A DNA stretch of 64,000 bases from Lewinellaceae bacterium (GCA_020636275.1 JACJYD010000001.1:2060001-2124000), one strand, 5' to 3'; counted from the stretch's first letter, positions 43,252-52,147 are shown. The notes: generated by a model from the letters alone, not told the origin. Made by a program: numbers and translations.

Positions 43252-44019
43252 ATGAAACAGGTTCTTCTTTTAACTATATTGGTAGGTCTTCGCGTACTTT
43301 CCATTGCTCAGATCGGTAATCCGGCGCCCGATTTCACCGCTACCGACGTGTATGGTCATACACACCACCTTTACGAATACCTGGAGCAAGGTAAGGTCGT
43401 GGTGTTGGATTTCTTTTTCACTACCTGCGGCCCTTGCCAGTTTTACAGTCCGCAGGTGAACCTGGCTTATGAGAAATACGGCTGCAATACGGCCAACGTC
43501 GTATTCATCGCCATCGATTACGGCGATACGGATGCGATGGTGGAGACCTACGACGCGGCTTATGCTATCAAATTTCCTTCGATCAGCGGGGTGGAGGGCG
43601 GCGGCAATGCGATCGTCTCCTCCTACGGGGTGATCGGTTTTCCCACCTTTTACGTCATCGACGGGAGCAAGACGATCATCGAGGAGATCGATCCGCCTAC
43701 CTTGCAGGTATTCGATTTCCGGTTCGGGCAGCACGGAATCCTGCCGGCTGATTGCGAGCCTTTGGGGGTAGAGGAAGCAACTACACCTCAGGCGTTTCGC
43801 CTTTTCCCCAATCCCATTCAAGACGGCCTTTTGACTGTGGAGTGGCCAGAGGGAAACATGGGAGTGATGGAGATCTTTGATGTGGCGGGGAAATTGGTTT
43901 GGACGGAGTCGTTTGGGACCTCTTCCCGCCCCACCCGAATAGAATTAGGATGGCTTCGCCCGGGAGTATATTGGGTAAAATGGAATAACGGTACTTGCCA
44001 GAAGCTGATCAAGCTATAA
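43252..44019 (+). CDS. Exported thioredoxin-like (TlpA/AhpC-type) protein with T9SS sorting domain
   Basis: 255 residues. A signal peptide (LLLTILVGLRVLSIAQ) precedes a thioredoxin-fold domain with GNPAPDFTATDVYG, the redox motif FFFTTCGPCQFYSP (CGPC) near residue 60, and the cis-Pro GVIGFPTFYVID. A T9SS type A domain closes the protein (FRLFPNPIQDGLL, IFDVAGKLVW, GVYWVKW, and a final KLIKL). It should be a cell-surface or secreted disulfide-active protein. Its last six codons form part of a 32-bp perfect inverted repeat shared with the converging gene. Confidence 0.9.
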   Translation: MKQVLLLTILVGLRVLSIAQIGNPAPDFTATDVYGHTHHLYEYLEQGKVVVLDFFFTTCGPCQFYSPQVNLAYEKYGCNTANVVFIAIDYGDTDAMVETYDAAYAIKFPSISGVEGGGNAIVSSYGVIGFPTFYVIDGSKTIIEEIDPPTLQVFDFRFGQHGILPADCEPLGVEEATTPQAFRLFPNPIQDGLLTVEWPEGNMGVMEIFDVAGKLVWTESFGTSSRPTRIELGWLRPGVYWVKWNNGTCQKLIKL

Positions 44020-44069
44020 AAAGAAAGGGGCCAGAACGGCCCCTTTCTTTTTATAGCTTGATCAGCTTC
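44001..44069. terminator. 32-bp perfect inverted repeat joining two converging genes and their terminator
   Basis: 44001-44032 is perfectly complementary to 44038-44069 with loop AGAAC. It holds the last five sense codons plus TAA of both genes (each ends KLIKL with identical codons), then an A/T-rich and GGGGCC tip. It works as a bidirectional terminator built partly from coding sequence. Confidence 0.85.
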
Positions 44070-46198
44070 ATATTAAAGGCCCTTCCATCTTCGTCGATCA
44101 CGGCCACGACGTACAAACCGGCAGGCAGCATTTCCCCATTGCTGTTCCGGCCATCCCACAACAAGGAAGGCTCAGGTTCAAGAATCCGGACGAGGCTGCC
44201 CATTTGGTTGTAAATGCGAACTTGTCCCGCAGAAAGGCCCTTCAATTCGATGGTCACCTCTTGGGTGAAAGGGTTGGGGAAAGCATGGAGTCGGGCGTTA
44301 TCTTCCGGTTTTTCTTTCACCTCCACGATAGCGCCACCCTGGTTTCCGAAGGGACAGATATAGCAAGGTTCGATGACCAGGTTTGGATCGATCGCGATGA
44401 AGGCGGTATATTTGCTAAGCACCCGTTCCTGGATGCTCATATTAACGATCTGGCTGATGACGTTTGGATCGTTATTATCCGAATCCCAGGCCTGGAAATG
44501 ATTTCCCACCCAGGCTTCCTGGGCAAGGGTATCCAGCTCTACTACCTGGCTTTCCTGCACGGTGATGGTTTCTGAGACGATCTGCCCATCGGCCAGGGCA
44601 AAAAACTCAACGGTCATGGGAAATCCTCCCTCATAGCGTCCGATCTGAAGGATGGGCAGGTGTGCGTATTCCGATTGTCCAAGGTAGTTTATCATGTATG
44701 GCTGGTAACAAAAACCGGTTTCCAGGTCTGCGTCCAGGTCAAACACCATTTGCACGCCCTCGATATAGCTGGAAAGCTGGAAATCCAGCATGGCAGGAAA
44801 ATCCCAATTACTGCCTCGGAGGCTGAGATAAGTTCCGTCAGTGAGGGTGGCAAGGGAAGAATTGAAAATTTCGTTCCCGTAGTGAGAAGGCTGATTTTCC
44901 CACCAGTTTTCCCAATACTCGGCGAAATTTTTCGACTGAAAGTCACAAACGTGGACGGGGAAACTACCTTGAAATGCGTTCATGAACGTTTCCATGGCCG
45001 GATTGGCATACCACGGGTCATTGTATTCATCGGTATTGGACACCAGCAGCATTTCACCTTCCAAACCATTATTGACGATGCGATTGCCGGCAGTCTGGAG
45101 GAGATTGATCAAAGGCTTTTGGGATCCTGCAGTGGAAGGGGTGAAATTATCGAAAACAAAGTCAATGGAGGCGTCCTCTGCAGGTATCCAGTTTTGGGAG
45201 GCCGTGTAGATCGTTTGACTATTGCCAATGGTCAGGTTGAAAAAATCATCATCTTCAAGCTGTTCTTTCAATTCCGTTTTCAGGATCTCCAACACTTCTG
45301 AAAAACTCAGATCTGATTTTCCGGTTTTGTAATCCACCGCCACCATTAGCCGTGTCGTTTTTTCGACAGGAGGAAGCGATTGAGGGAAAAAAGCCAACTC
45401 GTAAATATTATTGCCTCCCCCGGTATGTCGCCCCACAAACAGGCCATTTGATAAGGGAGGGGTGTCCATGGCCAAGTGCAGGGAGGTGGTCCAGTCGGCC
45501 GGTGGGATTACAGCCTCCAGGCAAACGCCATATTCGGGGTCGTTGATTGCCTGGAAAGAGAGCCCGGGAAGTTCCTTGAACCGGTAATTTTCCCAGGCAG
45601 GGTCAGCATAGACCAGGGTGCGAAAGTTATTGACCGGATTTTTGGAGGTTGAAAGTAATTCTATGGGTAGGGACGCTAAGACTTCTTCTTCGGTCCAAAA
45701 GGCAGGAATCAAGTAGTTGATCTTTACTTTCCGCGATTCCTGGGTAACCAGGGGGTAAACCCGGAGCTGGTATCCACCTTCGGGCTTTTTATACAAAACG
45801 GAAGGATCTTGTTGCACCACGACGACTATATCACTATAGGTTTGCAGAGCAGTCCATATCTCCCAAATATCGGCCTTGACCACCTCGTCGCCTACCCACA
45901 GCCAGGAGTCGTTGACGATAGCACCTTCTGGAAGGTCAAAATCAAAAACGATCTCGAGGGAATCATTTATGTCGTACGGATTTTCGGGCCAGGAAAAAGT
46001 TAAGTAAAGTCCAACCTCCACATACAATCCTTGCGGCTTCAGGGTAAAGACGGCCTCTTCGATGGTTCCAGGATATCCCCAATCCCACAACCCCCACTGA
46101 GGGTTGACGATGGATAGCTGGTTTTGTGCGGAAAGAGGGGGGAGAATACCAAAAAGGGAAAAAAGAAGGAAGGAAACGGCTAAGGCGAGCTTTTTCAT
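44051..46198 (-). CDS. Exported VIT/VWA-like protein with T9SS sorting domain
   Basis: 715 residues. The signal peptide (LAVSFLLFSLFGILPPLSAQ) is followed by a VIT-like domain (inter-alpha-trypsin type), seen as EVGLYLTFSW, DFDLPEGAIVNDSWLWVGD, EIWTALQTYSD and QLRVYPLVTQESRKVKINY. A VWA-like fold follows from about residue 280 (TRLMVAVDYKTGKSDLSF), but the metal site DxSxS is absent. The end is a sorting domain: HAFPNPFTQEVTIELKG, IYNQMGSLVRI, FlgD-like LWDGRNSNGEMLPAGLYVVAV and KLIKL. Probably a surface protein. The loss of the metal site suggests binding without divalent-ion control. Confidence 0.85.
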   Translation of the reverse strand: MKKLALAVSFLLFSLFGILPPLSAQNQLSIVNPQWGLWDWGYPGTIEEAVFTLKPQGLYVEVGLYLTFSWPENPYDINDSLEIVFDFDLPEGAIVNDSWLWVGDEVVKADIWEIWTALQTYSDIVVVVQQDPSVLYKKPEGGYQLRVYPLVTQESRKVKINYLIPAFWTEEEVLASLPIELLSTSKNPVNNFRTLVYADPAWENYRFKELPGLSFQAINDPEYGVCLEAVIPPADWTTSLHLAMDTPPLSNGLFVGRHTGGGNNIYELAFFPQSLPPVEKTTRLMVAVDYKTGKSDLSFSEVLEILKTELKEQLEDDDFFNLTIGNSQTIYTASQNWIPAEDASIDFVFDNFTPSTAGSQKPLINLLQTAGNRIVNNGLEGEMLLVSNTDEYNDPWYANPAMETFMNAFQGSFPVHVCDFQSKNFAEYWENWWENQPSHYGNEIFNSSLATLTDGTYLSLRGSNWDFPAMLDFQLSSYIEGVQMVFDLDADLETGFCYQPYMINYLGQSEYAHLPILQIGRYEGGFPMTVEFFALADGQIVSETITVQESQVVELDTLAQEAWVGNHFQAWDSDNNDPNVISQIVNMSIQERVLSKYTAFIAIDPNLVIEPCYICPFGNQGGAIVEVKEKPEDNARLHAFPNPFTQEVTIELKGLSAGQVRIYNQMGSLVRILEPEPSLLWDGRNSNGEMLPAGLYVVAVIDEDGRAFNMKLIKL

Positions 46199-46330
46199 AT
46201 TTCAGGGTTTTTTGTTTGTACCTGAAATTTACTTAAAAAGGGAAGGGGGTGCCGGAAAATGATCCGTTAGGACAAAATTTGACATTTTTAATTAACCGCT
46301 ACTACGCGACGGGCACGACGTTTGGATTGT

Positions 46331-47020
46331 CTACACCGCCGGCGCTCCGCCGCCTTCTTCCTCGAAGAAGAGGTTTACCTGGGAGACGGCGCCGATTTCC
46401 CGCAATTCCCGCACGAAGTCGTTTTCCTTTTTGCGGAAGCGGATGCTGAGATGGTAGAAGGCATCGACCTCATCGCGGTCGGCCAGTTGGCGGAGGTTCA
46501 TGAGCTGGATGCGGCGGCCGTATTTTTTGAGTACCGCCTGCAGGACCTGCTCGATTTCCGGGGAGCTGGTGTAGGTGATCTGGAGCAGGTGTTTGATCTG
46601 CGGCGGCCGCCCGAAGCCGGTGGAATCCAGCAGGATGATGATGAAGCAGATGAAGAGGGTACCGATGATGGCCACGGAGTTGAGTCCCACGCCGGCCGCC
46701 ATGCCGATGCAGAGGGCGAAGAAGATGAAGACGATGTCCTGCACGTCGCGCACGGCGGTGCGGAAGCGGATGATCGACATGGCCCCCACCAATCCGAAGG
46801 CCCGCGCCAGATTGTTGCCGATGACGAGGATGACCACCGTGGTGATCAAACTCAATAAGACCAGCGAATTTACGTAGGAGGAGGAGTAGCTCGCGCCTTT
46901 ATAGGTAAAGCGATAGACCAACGCTATGACGATCCCACACCCCAGCGACACGAACAGGTTCGCGGCGAAGTCGAAGATGGAGGGGCGAAAGATGTCTATT
47001 TGTTGGAAGTCTTCTAGCAT
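46331..47020 (-). CDS. DUF4956 family membrane protein
   Basis: 229 residues. The first 130 hold four membrane helices (FAANLFVSLGCGIVIALVYRF, VLLSLITTVVILVIGNNLARA, IVFIFFALCIGMAAGVGL and IIGTLFICFIIILL) with the conserved loop FGLVGAMSIIRFRTAVRD between them. A cytoplasmic domain follows (LRQLADRDEVDAFYHLSIRFRKKENDF). DUF4956 proteins are found beside VTC-type polyphosphate polymerases and CotH kinases, as here. A transport or anchoring role is suspected but unproven. Confidence 0.9.
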   Translation of the reverse strand: MLEDFQQIDIFRPSIFDFAANLFVSLGCGIVIALVYRFTYKGASYSSSYVNSLVLLSLITTVVILVIGNNLARAFGLVGAMSIIRFRTAVRDVQDIVFIFFALCIGMAAGVGLNSVAIIGTLFICFIIILLDSTGFGRPPQIKHLLQITYTSSPEIEQVLQAVLKKYGRRIQLMNLRQLADRDEVDAFYHLSIRFRKKENDFVRELREIGAVSQVNLFFEEEGGGAPAV

Positions 47021-47060
47021 GGATGAATAACTGTTGAGTGGGACGCCACGTATGGTGTCT

Positions 47061-47792
47061 TTACTGGATTGGGTTGTTATGGTAGGGTCTTACATTGGTC
47101 AATCCCAGGGTTTCGACGCACATGGCGTATTTGGAAGCGGGACCTTTGCTGAGGCCGAAGCTGGCGATGACCGTTTTGACCCATGTCGGCAAATATTGGT
47201 TAAATTTTACTTCCATGATAAAATTGGCCCCGTCGACGAGGCGGGCCGATTCTTCCTGGTAGAGGTTTTCTACGGTCGGGAAAGGCACGGCGCGCAGGTT
47301 TTTGTCAAAGGTAATGCGAAGATCGTTATCGCGGTCCTTTAGCAGGGCTTGAAAAGGCTCCCGTTCGTAAATAACGGTCACTACGGGCTGCATCCGGCGG
47401 GCGTAGAGGTGGTAAAGGAACCGGCGGGCATTTTCAGAAGCTAGCACATCGGTCGCTTCACGTCCCTCCAGGGTTTTTAAGGCCTCGGCAAAGGTCATGG
47501 AAACGCGGTTCTTGAAGAGCGGTTCCTCGACTTTCTTTTTTATTTCGAAAAAGACCGTGTCTCCGCTTCCTCCGCCGTTGTAACCCCGCAAGCGGACCTT
47601 ATTTCGCCGTTTTACCCCGGCGATCTTTTCCCGGTAGCACTCCAGTTCCGGCGTATCGAAGTAAATACTCCGCACGGTATACTCCCCTCCTTTTTGCTGG
47701 GCGTATTTGTCCAACTGAACAAAGGGCGCGATCATTTCGCGCAGCTTGGCCAGTTTGGTGTTGGGGACGATGTATTTATATTCGAATCTCAT
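47061..47792 (-). CDS. VTC domain polyphosphate polymerase
   Basis: 243 residues covering one VTC (triphosphate-tunnel) domain. It opens with RFEYKYIVP and has a chain of charged beta strands: YTVRSIYFDTPELECYREK, RRNKVRLRGY, TVFFEIKKK, RITFDKNLRA and NFIMEVKFNQ. These Lys, Arg and Glu residues line the tunnel where ATP-derived phosphate is polymerised in the yeast Vtc4 core. Neighbours are DUF4956 (40 bases downstream), a HlyD-like protein and a CotH kinase, a recurring set. Confidence 0.9.
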   Translation of the reverse strand: MRFEYKYIVPNTKLAKLREMIAPFVQLDKYAQQKGGEYTVRSIYFDTPELECYREKIAGVKRRNKVRLRGYNGGGSGDTVFFEIKKKVEEPLFKNRVSMTFAEALKTLEGREATDVLASENARRFLYHLYARRMQPVVTVIYEREPFQALLKDRDNDLRITFDKNLRAVPFPTVENLYQEESARLVDGANFIMEVKFNQYLPTWVKTVIASFGLSKGPASKYAMCVETLGLTNVRPYHNNPIQ

Positions 47793-47797
47793 GATTT

Positions 47798-47874
47798 AGT
47801 TGAGAGTGGAGAGTTGAGAGTGATGTTAATGCCTATTTGGCTTTGCCAAAAGGGAATCTATATTACTCTCAACT
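47798..47874. repeat. Low-complexity hairpin between the HlyD-like and VTC genes
   Basis: AGTTGAGAGT occurs at 47798 and 47812, and its complement ACTCTCAACT at 47865-47874. The middle holds TTTGGCTTTGCCAAA, a second small stem. It belongs to the same style of repeat gap as the class B elements. Confidence 0.6.
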
Positions 47875-47890
47875 ATAAACTTTAAACTTC

Positions 47891-48937
47891 CTATCTCCAA
47901 ATAATCGATCTTTTCAAAAACTCAATAATCCGGACATTCCCACAATTTATCGTGCACCGCAGGGGCATTCCGGCGGGCAGGTTTTTCTCTTTTGTCATTG
48001 CCTTTACCGTCACTACCTGATCGCGGCCGAGCAGGGCGACCTGGGTACTTGTTTCGAGCACGAAAGAGGTGAAGGTCTGTTGGTTGTCGGGGAATTTCAG
48101 ATCGATCTCCTGACCGGGCTGGACGAAGCGGCTGTCGCGCAGGCGGATGGGGATGATCAGGATCGATGCGGAGGTGTCTTCCAGCACGATCCGGTCGCCA
48201 TCGGGGGTGTTTTCGGTGCGAAGCGTTCCTTCGAATGGTGCGGTGAGCAGGTAGCGTTGTTGTTTGTTTTCGAGGAAAGCGATCTGTTGTTGCAGCGATT
48301 GAATGCGGGAGGCAGCCTGGGAGACGGTTTCCGCTTTTTCGCCGGTCGTGGCCACCGTGAGGGCCTCTTCGGCCACCTTTACCTGGACAATGGCAGCATC
48401 GTGGGCGTTTTCAGCTTGTTCCCATTCGGCCTGTGCAATCACACCGTCGGCAACCAGGGCTTTGGCCCGGTCGTAAGTCTTTTTTTGCAGTTTGAGGTTT
48501 TCCCGGGCCAGATTTAGCTCTTCGGTCAGCTGCCGGATCAGTTCCTGTTTTTCGCCGGTGGCGACCACTTCGCGATTGGCCAGTTCGACCTGCAGCTGGT
48601 TTTTGAGTTGGACGATCTGTTCGTCGAGGCGGTTGGATAGGATGGTGGCGACAACCGCTCCTTTTTTGACGATAAGGCCGCTGCTGTCGGCATTGCCAAA
48701 CTGCATTTGCACCAGATCGCCCCGGTCGAACTGGTAGCCTTCTGCCTCCTGTAACTGGCCGGTCCGGTTATCGTGGAGGGTCACCGTCAGGGAGCCGTCC
48801 AGGCGCTTGGTCAGGATCCACTGGCGCGCCGGAATGACCTTGGCTACGCTTTCCAGCGAATAGGGCACATCTACCGGGGCGAAGATCGCCGCGATGAAGA
48901 GAGCCAGGATAATGATGCCGGAATATCGTCGTAGCAT
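47891..48937 (-). CDS. HlyD-like periplasmic adaptor / membrane-fusion type protein
   Basis: 348 residues from the ATG at 48937 (MLRRYSG). The open frame extends to 49036, but that would be encoded by a repeat hairpin. One N-terminal membrane helix (GIIILALFIAAIFAPVDVPYSL) precedes a beta-barrel piece, two long coiled-coil arms near 115-225 (QIVQLKNQLQVELANREVV, KKTYDRAKALVADGVIAQAE) and a lipoyl/biotinyl-like hairpin near AGTL-type YLLTAPFEGTLRTE. This is the architecture of HlyD/RND adaptors, but there is no ABC or RND partner nearby. It lies in the CotH-VTC-DUF4956 cluster and is probably co-transcribed. Confidence 0.82.
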   Translation of the reverse strand: MLRRYSGIIILALFIAAIFAPVDVPYSLESVAKVIPARQWILTKRLDGSLTVTLHDNRTGQLQEAEGYQFDRGDLVQMQFGNADSSGLIVKKGAVVATILSNRLDEQIVQLKNQLQVELANREVVATGEKQELIRQLTEELNLARENLKLQKKTYDRAKALVADGVIAQAEWEQAENAHDAAIVQVKVAEEALTVATTGEKAETVSQAASRIQSLQQQIAFLENKQQRYLLTAPFEGTLRTENTPDGDRIVLEDTSASILIIPIRLRDSRFVQPGQEIDLKFPDNQQTFTSFVLETSTQVALLGRDQVVTVKAMTKEKNLPAGMPLRCTINCGNVRIIEFLKRSIIWR

Positions 48938-48948
48938 TTTGTTTGATT

Positions 48949-49011
48949 TGAGGAGAGAGGAGGGATGAGGGAGCAGATTTTCCCTGCTCCCTCCTCCCTG
49001 CTCCCTCCTCA
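48949..49011. repeat. Purine/pyrimidine low-complexity hairpin between cotH and the HlyD-like gene
   Basis: The left arm (48949-48976; GAGGAG, GGAGGGATGAGGGAGCAG) pairs with the right arm, which repeats CTGCTCCCTCCTCC, with few mismatches. It is GC-rich, unlike the class A-D repeats, but has the same tandem-in-a-hairpin layout. Its right end covers the cotH stop codon. Confidence 0.65.
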
Positions 49012-51297
49012 CATTACCATAATTTTCTCTGCCCAACCTCCATTAACCCGGATGACGTATAGCCCCGGGGGCATTCGGCTGGTATTTATCGAGATCTCAT
49101 TTTCCTGAAACGCCTGTTTACTGTAGATCTTCTTTCCGGAAAAATCGAAGATCTCGATGTATTCGATCGGGATTTCGGAAGAAACATGCAGTTCTGCAGA
49201 AACCGGGTTGGGGTAGATCAATACGCCCGGCGATTCGGACATGGCTTCTTCCGCATTTACCGTAAAGCAGGTATTGAACGCGGCAAAAGTAGGGATAATG
49301 TTCGGCGTAAAATTCCCGATGCCGTTTTCGCAGCGAGCGGTACTGGCGTCGCTCTCCTGAAAGGTATAGCCCACCCCGTCGATGATCTGTGTATCGGAAT
49401 AGGCCATTTGGACAAATCCTCCTTCCTTATCGAGTTTAAAATTGGCATGGAAGCCCGATTGCCCGTTGTCTTCATCGCACCAGACGGGGAGGTAACCGTA
49501 GGGCGGAATGACCGCCCAGGCCGGAAATTTCCATTGGGTATCGTCGTTGACATTGTCCGACAAATGCAAACCGGCCAGCGAAACCGGGTTGGGGGTATTG
49601 TTGTACAATTCGATCCAATCCTCGTATTGTCCGTTCGGATCGGTGGCGCCCGAGTCGTTATCGGCCACGAACTCGTTGATCACCACCTGGCCCGATTGTA
49701 CCTGCGGCACGGCCGGTTCGATGACGTAAAATTCATGTTCCGCCCGCACAGGTGAGAATTTGCCGGCCTGTGGATTTTCGGCATAGATGTAGTATTCCGT
49801 CCGGCCCGACAGGAGCGGGAGTTGAGCGCCGAAGACCTTATCGCCCGCTGCGCCGTCGTTATGCATGCCGTCGTCAAACATCTGGGTTTTCAGGAAGGCG
49901 GCCGGGGTAGCGGGGCGGTATCCGAGCCAGGCATCGGAAGCGTCTGCGATAGTTGCCGTGACCCAGACCGTTTCAAAGACCTGGGGCAAAGGATTGGAAA
50001 TCAAAATATTCGAGATCGTCGGCGCCGTGGCCTGAAATTCGGGGGTATTCATCAGGTAGTTCACCCGCCCCTGCATCAGGTTTTTGATGCCGGGGATAAA
50101 ACTGCCTCCGGGTCCGCCGGGGATATTGGTCGTCAGGCTGTTATAGAATTGGGTATTGGAGTAGAACTTATTGTTGTCGGCCAGGACATCGGCTTCGATG
50201 ATGGCCTGTAATTCCTGAGCCCGGGTGTAATACCAGCCCGAGGCAAACATTTCCTCCACGATCGTTTTGGCGTGGGCGATATACATGCGCCGGTACATGG
50301 GGTTGCTCCAGATCTTCTGGATCAGGGGGTGCACGGGTGAGGTGCTATTCGCTGAAAGGGGCAGGTTTTTCATTGCGGTGGTATCGAGAGCGCCGCCGGG
50401 TCCGCCGACGAGGATGGGAAAGCTGCCGAACGATTGGTTCAGGTCCCAAACGATGGGGTCGAAACGGCCGTTGTCGTCGAGGTAGAGGTAATAATTCTGC
50501 CGGATGCCGCCCGAATAGCTGTCGAGGTTGACCAATACGTTGTTGAACGCCAGCATCCAGATGGCGCGATCGATATCGAGGATGCGGTGCAGTTCCTGCG
50601 GGAAGTTGTTGAGCGTATCGCAAAGGTGGATCAGTCTCTGCCAATCGGTGAGGTAGTCGGACAGGCGTTCGTAGCGGTTGAAATAAGGCGAGGGGTTTGA
50701 CCCCAGGTAGGTGAGGTCGGAGCCGCCGCCCCCTGGTCCGCCGACCATCACCGGGTTGCATTTGAAGAAGGCCTGGTGATTGGAGAAAAAATGGCGGGTG
50801 GCGAATTTTTTGCCAACGTGTTCATCGTTTGAATAGAGCCCCATGTATTGCCCGTTGACATACAAATTGGCGAAGTTGGATCGCGGCGCATCCATGTAAT
50901 TGCGCAGGATCTCGTAGCTGAGCACTTCGCGGATCATGGAGGGATCGGCAAACCCGTTGCCCAGTTTGATATCGTTGTTGCCCTTCAGGTCCTGGGTGGG
51001 AATGACGGTGGTCAGTTCGATATGAAACGGGTTTTTGATATTGTTGGGCTGGTAGGAGCTATTGCCCTTGTATTTGACCCCTACGCTGTCGTACACCTCC
51101 CCGTTGATGACGCACTTGGTAGCGATGATATAGCTTTCGGTTCCCGCTTTCGCGGTATCGAGCTGGTAGTCCCAGTTGGAGAAAGGGAAGGTGAGCTCGA
51201 TGGTTTGGATCGTTTCTACGTCGTAGAAGGCCTGCCCAAGGAGTAAAGGGATACCTGCCAGGAAGAAGAGGCAGGTGAAAAGCATCGGGTATTTCAT
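49009..51297 (-). CDS. CotH-type kinase family protein with lamin-tail and T9SS sorting domains
   Basis: 762 residues with a signal peptide (LFTCLFFLAGIPLLLGQ). The CotH domain spans about 40-400: VGVKYKGNSSYQ, KNPFHIEL, IREVLSYEILRNYMDAPRSNFANLYVNGQYMGLY, DRAIWMLAFNNVLVNLDSY, and the metal-binding PIVWDLNQSFGSF (the DxxxxFG motif). CotH enzymes are atypical protein kinases. A beta domain follows, then a lamin-tail domain near 560-670 (VVINEFVADNDSG, EDWIELYNNT) and a T9SS type A end (IYPNPVSAELHVSS, GLYVIRVNGG). It heads the cluster with the HlyD-like, VTC and DUF4956 genes. Confidence 0.9.
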   Translation of the reverse strand: MKYPMLFTCLFFLAGIPLLLGQAFYDVETIQTIELTFPFSNWDYQLDTAKAGTESYIIATKCVINGEVYDSVGVKYKGNSSYQPNNIKNPFHIELTTVIPTQDLKGNNDIKLGNGFADPSMIREVLSYEILRNYMDAPRSNFANLYVNGQYMGLYSNDEHVGKKFATRHFFSNHQAFFKCNPVMVGGPGGGGSDLTYLGSNPSPYFNRYERLSDYLTDWQRLIHLCDTLNNFPQELHRILDIDRAIWMLAFNNVLVNLDSYSGGIRQNYYLYLDDNGRFDPIVWDLNQSFGSFPILVGGPGGALDTTAMKNLPLSANSTSPVHPLIQKIWSNPMYRRMYIAHAKTIVEEMFASGWYYTRAQELQAIIEADVLADNNKFYSNTQFYNSLTTNIPGGPGGSFIPGIKNLMQGRVNYLMNTPEFQATAPTISNILISNPLPQVFETVWVTATIADASDAWLGYRPATPAAFLKTQMFDDGMHNDGAAGDKVFGAQLPLLSGRTEYYIYAENPQAGKFSPVRAEHEFYVIEPAVPQVQSGQVVINEFVADNDSGATDPNGQYEDWIELYNNTPNPVSLAGLHLSDNVNDDTQWKFPAWAVIPPYGYLPVWCDEDNGQSGFHANFKLDKEGGFVQMAYSDTQIIDGVGYTFQESDASTARCENGIGNFTPNIIPTFAAFNTCFTVNAEEAMSESPGVLIYPNPVSAELHVSSEIPIEYIEIFDFSGKKIYSKQAFQENEISINTSRMPPGLYVIRVNGGWAEKIMVM

Positions 51298-51355
51298 GCG
51301 ACCATTTTTCGTACTTGGACGGTCGAACGGGACGGCCGTTTACCTAATAGGTGCC

Positions 51356-51363
51356 CAAAGTTA
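51356..51363 (-). promoter_or_regulatory. -7 box (TAACTTTG) of the cotH operon
   Basis: Minus-strand TAACTTTG, identical to the PorP -7 box at 23246, about 58 bases before the cotH ATG. No exact TTG at the usual distance. Confidence 0.45.
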
Positions 51364-51396
51364 AAAAATGGTTTCTTTTAGGTTAAATTAAATGGA

Positions 51397-51423
51397 GGAT
51401 ATGCCGTTTTCGGCGGTATATCC
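51397..51423 (-). terminator. Terminator after the Uma2 gene
   Basis: Stem GGATATGCCG / CGGTATATCC with one G-T pair, followed on the minus strand by an AT-rich run. It separates the Uma2 gene from the cotH promoter. Confidence 0.45.
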
Positions 51424-51459
51424 AAGCGGATTTTGCCTTGTGGCAGATCAAAAAGGGGC

Positions 51460-52020
51460 TTACAACCCCAACAACTGCCCCACGCTCACTTCCAATCCTA
51501 CCCCTGGTACTGCCAGGATTTCATTTTTGGAAAAAACCTTCTTTTTCACATACCCTTCCGTTCCCGGTTGCTGATACCGCTCCACACAAAACTCCTGGAG
51601 GTTCAGTATCCAATATTCAGGGATATTGAACTCGGCGTAAAGGGAGGCCTTGATGGTCTGGTCAAAGGCCAACGTGGAGTCTGACACCTCGATGACAAGA
51701 AGGATATCTTCCGGCCCGGGGAGTTGTTTTTCGTAAAAATCATCGCGGTACCGGAGGATGGCAATATCGGGCTCCGGCGCCGAATAAGGGTCAAATAATA
51801 CGGAGGTTTGCCCCCAAATGATGGCTTTTCTCCCGAGCAATTCCACAAATAACAAATGAATGCGATTCACTGCAGCCGCATGTTTACTTCCACTTGGACT
51901 CATCTCGATCAATTCTCCATGGATCAGTTCCAGGCGGTTGTCGGGAGGGAGGATGCCCGCTTCCTGCATGCGCAGGACTTCATCTACTGTCCACAATTTT
52001 TTGGCAATCTCCAGGGGCAT
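51460..52020 (-). CDS. Uma2 family (DUF820) putative nuclease-fold protein
   Basis: 186 residues from the ATG at 52020 (MPLEIAKKLWTVDEV). An upstream start at 52056 would lie in the preceding hairpin. The Uma2 fold is seen as LWTVDEVLRMQEAGIL, DNRLELIHGELIEMSPSG, SVLFDPYSAPEPDIAIL and ILLVIEVSDSTLAFDQTIKASLYA. The acidic and Lys positions (PEPDIAIL, VIEVSDS, KASLY) resemble the PD-(D/E)XK active site. Uma2 proteins are numerous in Cyanobacteria and Saprospiria; their biological role is unknown. Confidence 0.88.
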   Translation of the reverse strand: MPLEIAKKLWTVDEVLRMQEAGILPPDNRLELIHGELIEMSPSGSKHAAAVNRIHLLFVELLGRKAIIWGQTSVLFDPYSAPEPDIAILRYRDDFYEKQLPGPEDILLVIEVSDSTLAFDQTIKASLYAEFNIPEYWILNLQEFCVERYQQPGTEGYVKKKVFSKNEILAVPGVGLEVSVGQLLGL

Positions 52021-52034
52021 AAAATACTTTTTAT

Positions 52035-52067
52035 ACATAAAACCGGCGTCAAACACCGGTTTTATGT
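52035..52067 (-). terminator. Hairpin after the radical SAM/SPASM-like gene
   Basis: Perfect 12-bp stem ACATAAAACCGG / CCGGTTTTATGT with a 9-base loop, about 80 bases beyond the stop of the gene at 52148 and just before the Uma2 start. Confidence 0.5.
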
Positions 52068-52147
52068 CTGTGAAATTTTACAGGCAAGATACTGAAATTG
52101 AAAAGCCCCGTCAAGTACAGGTGGACCGCCAAATTTTACCCCCATTT

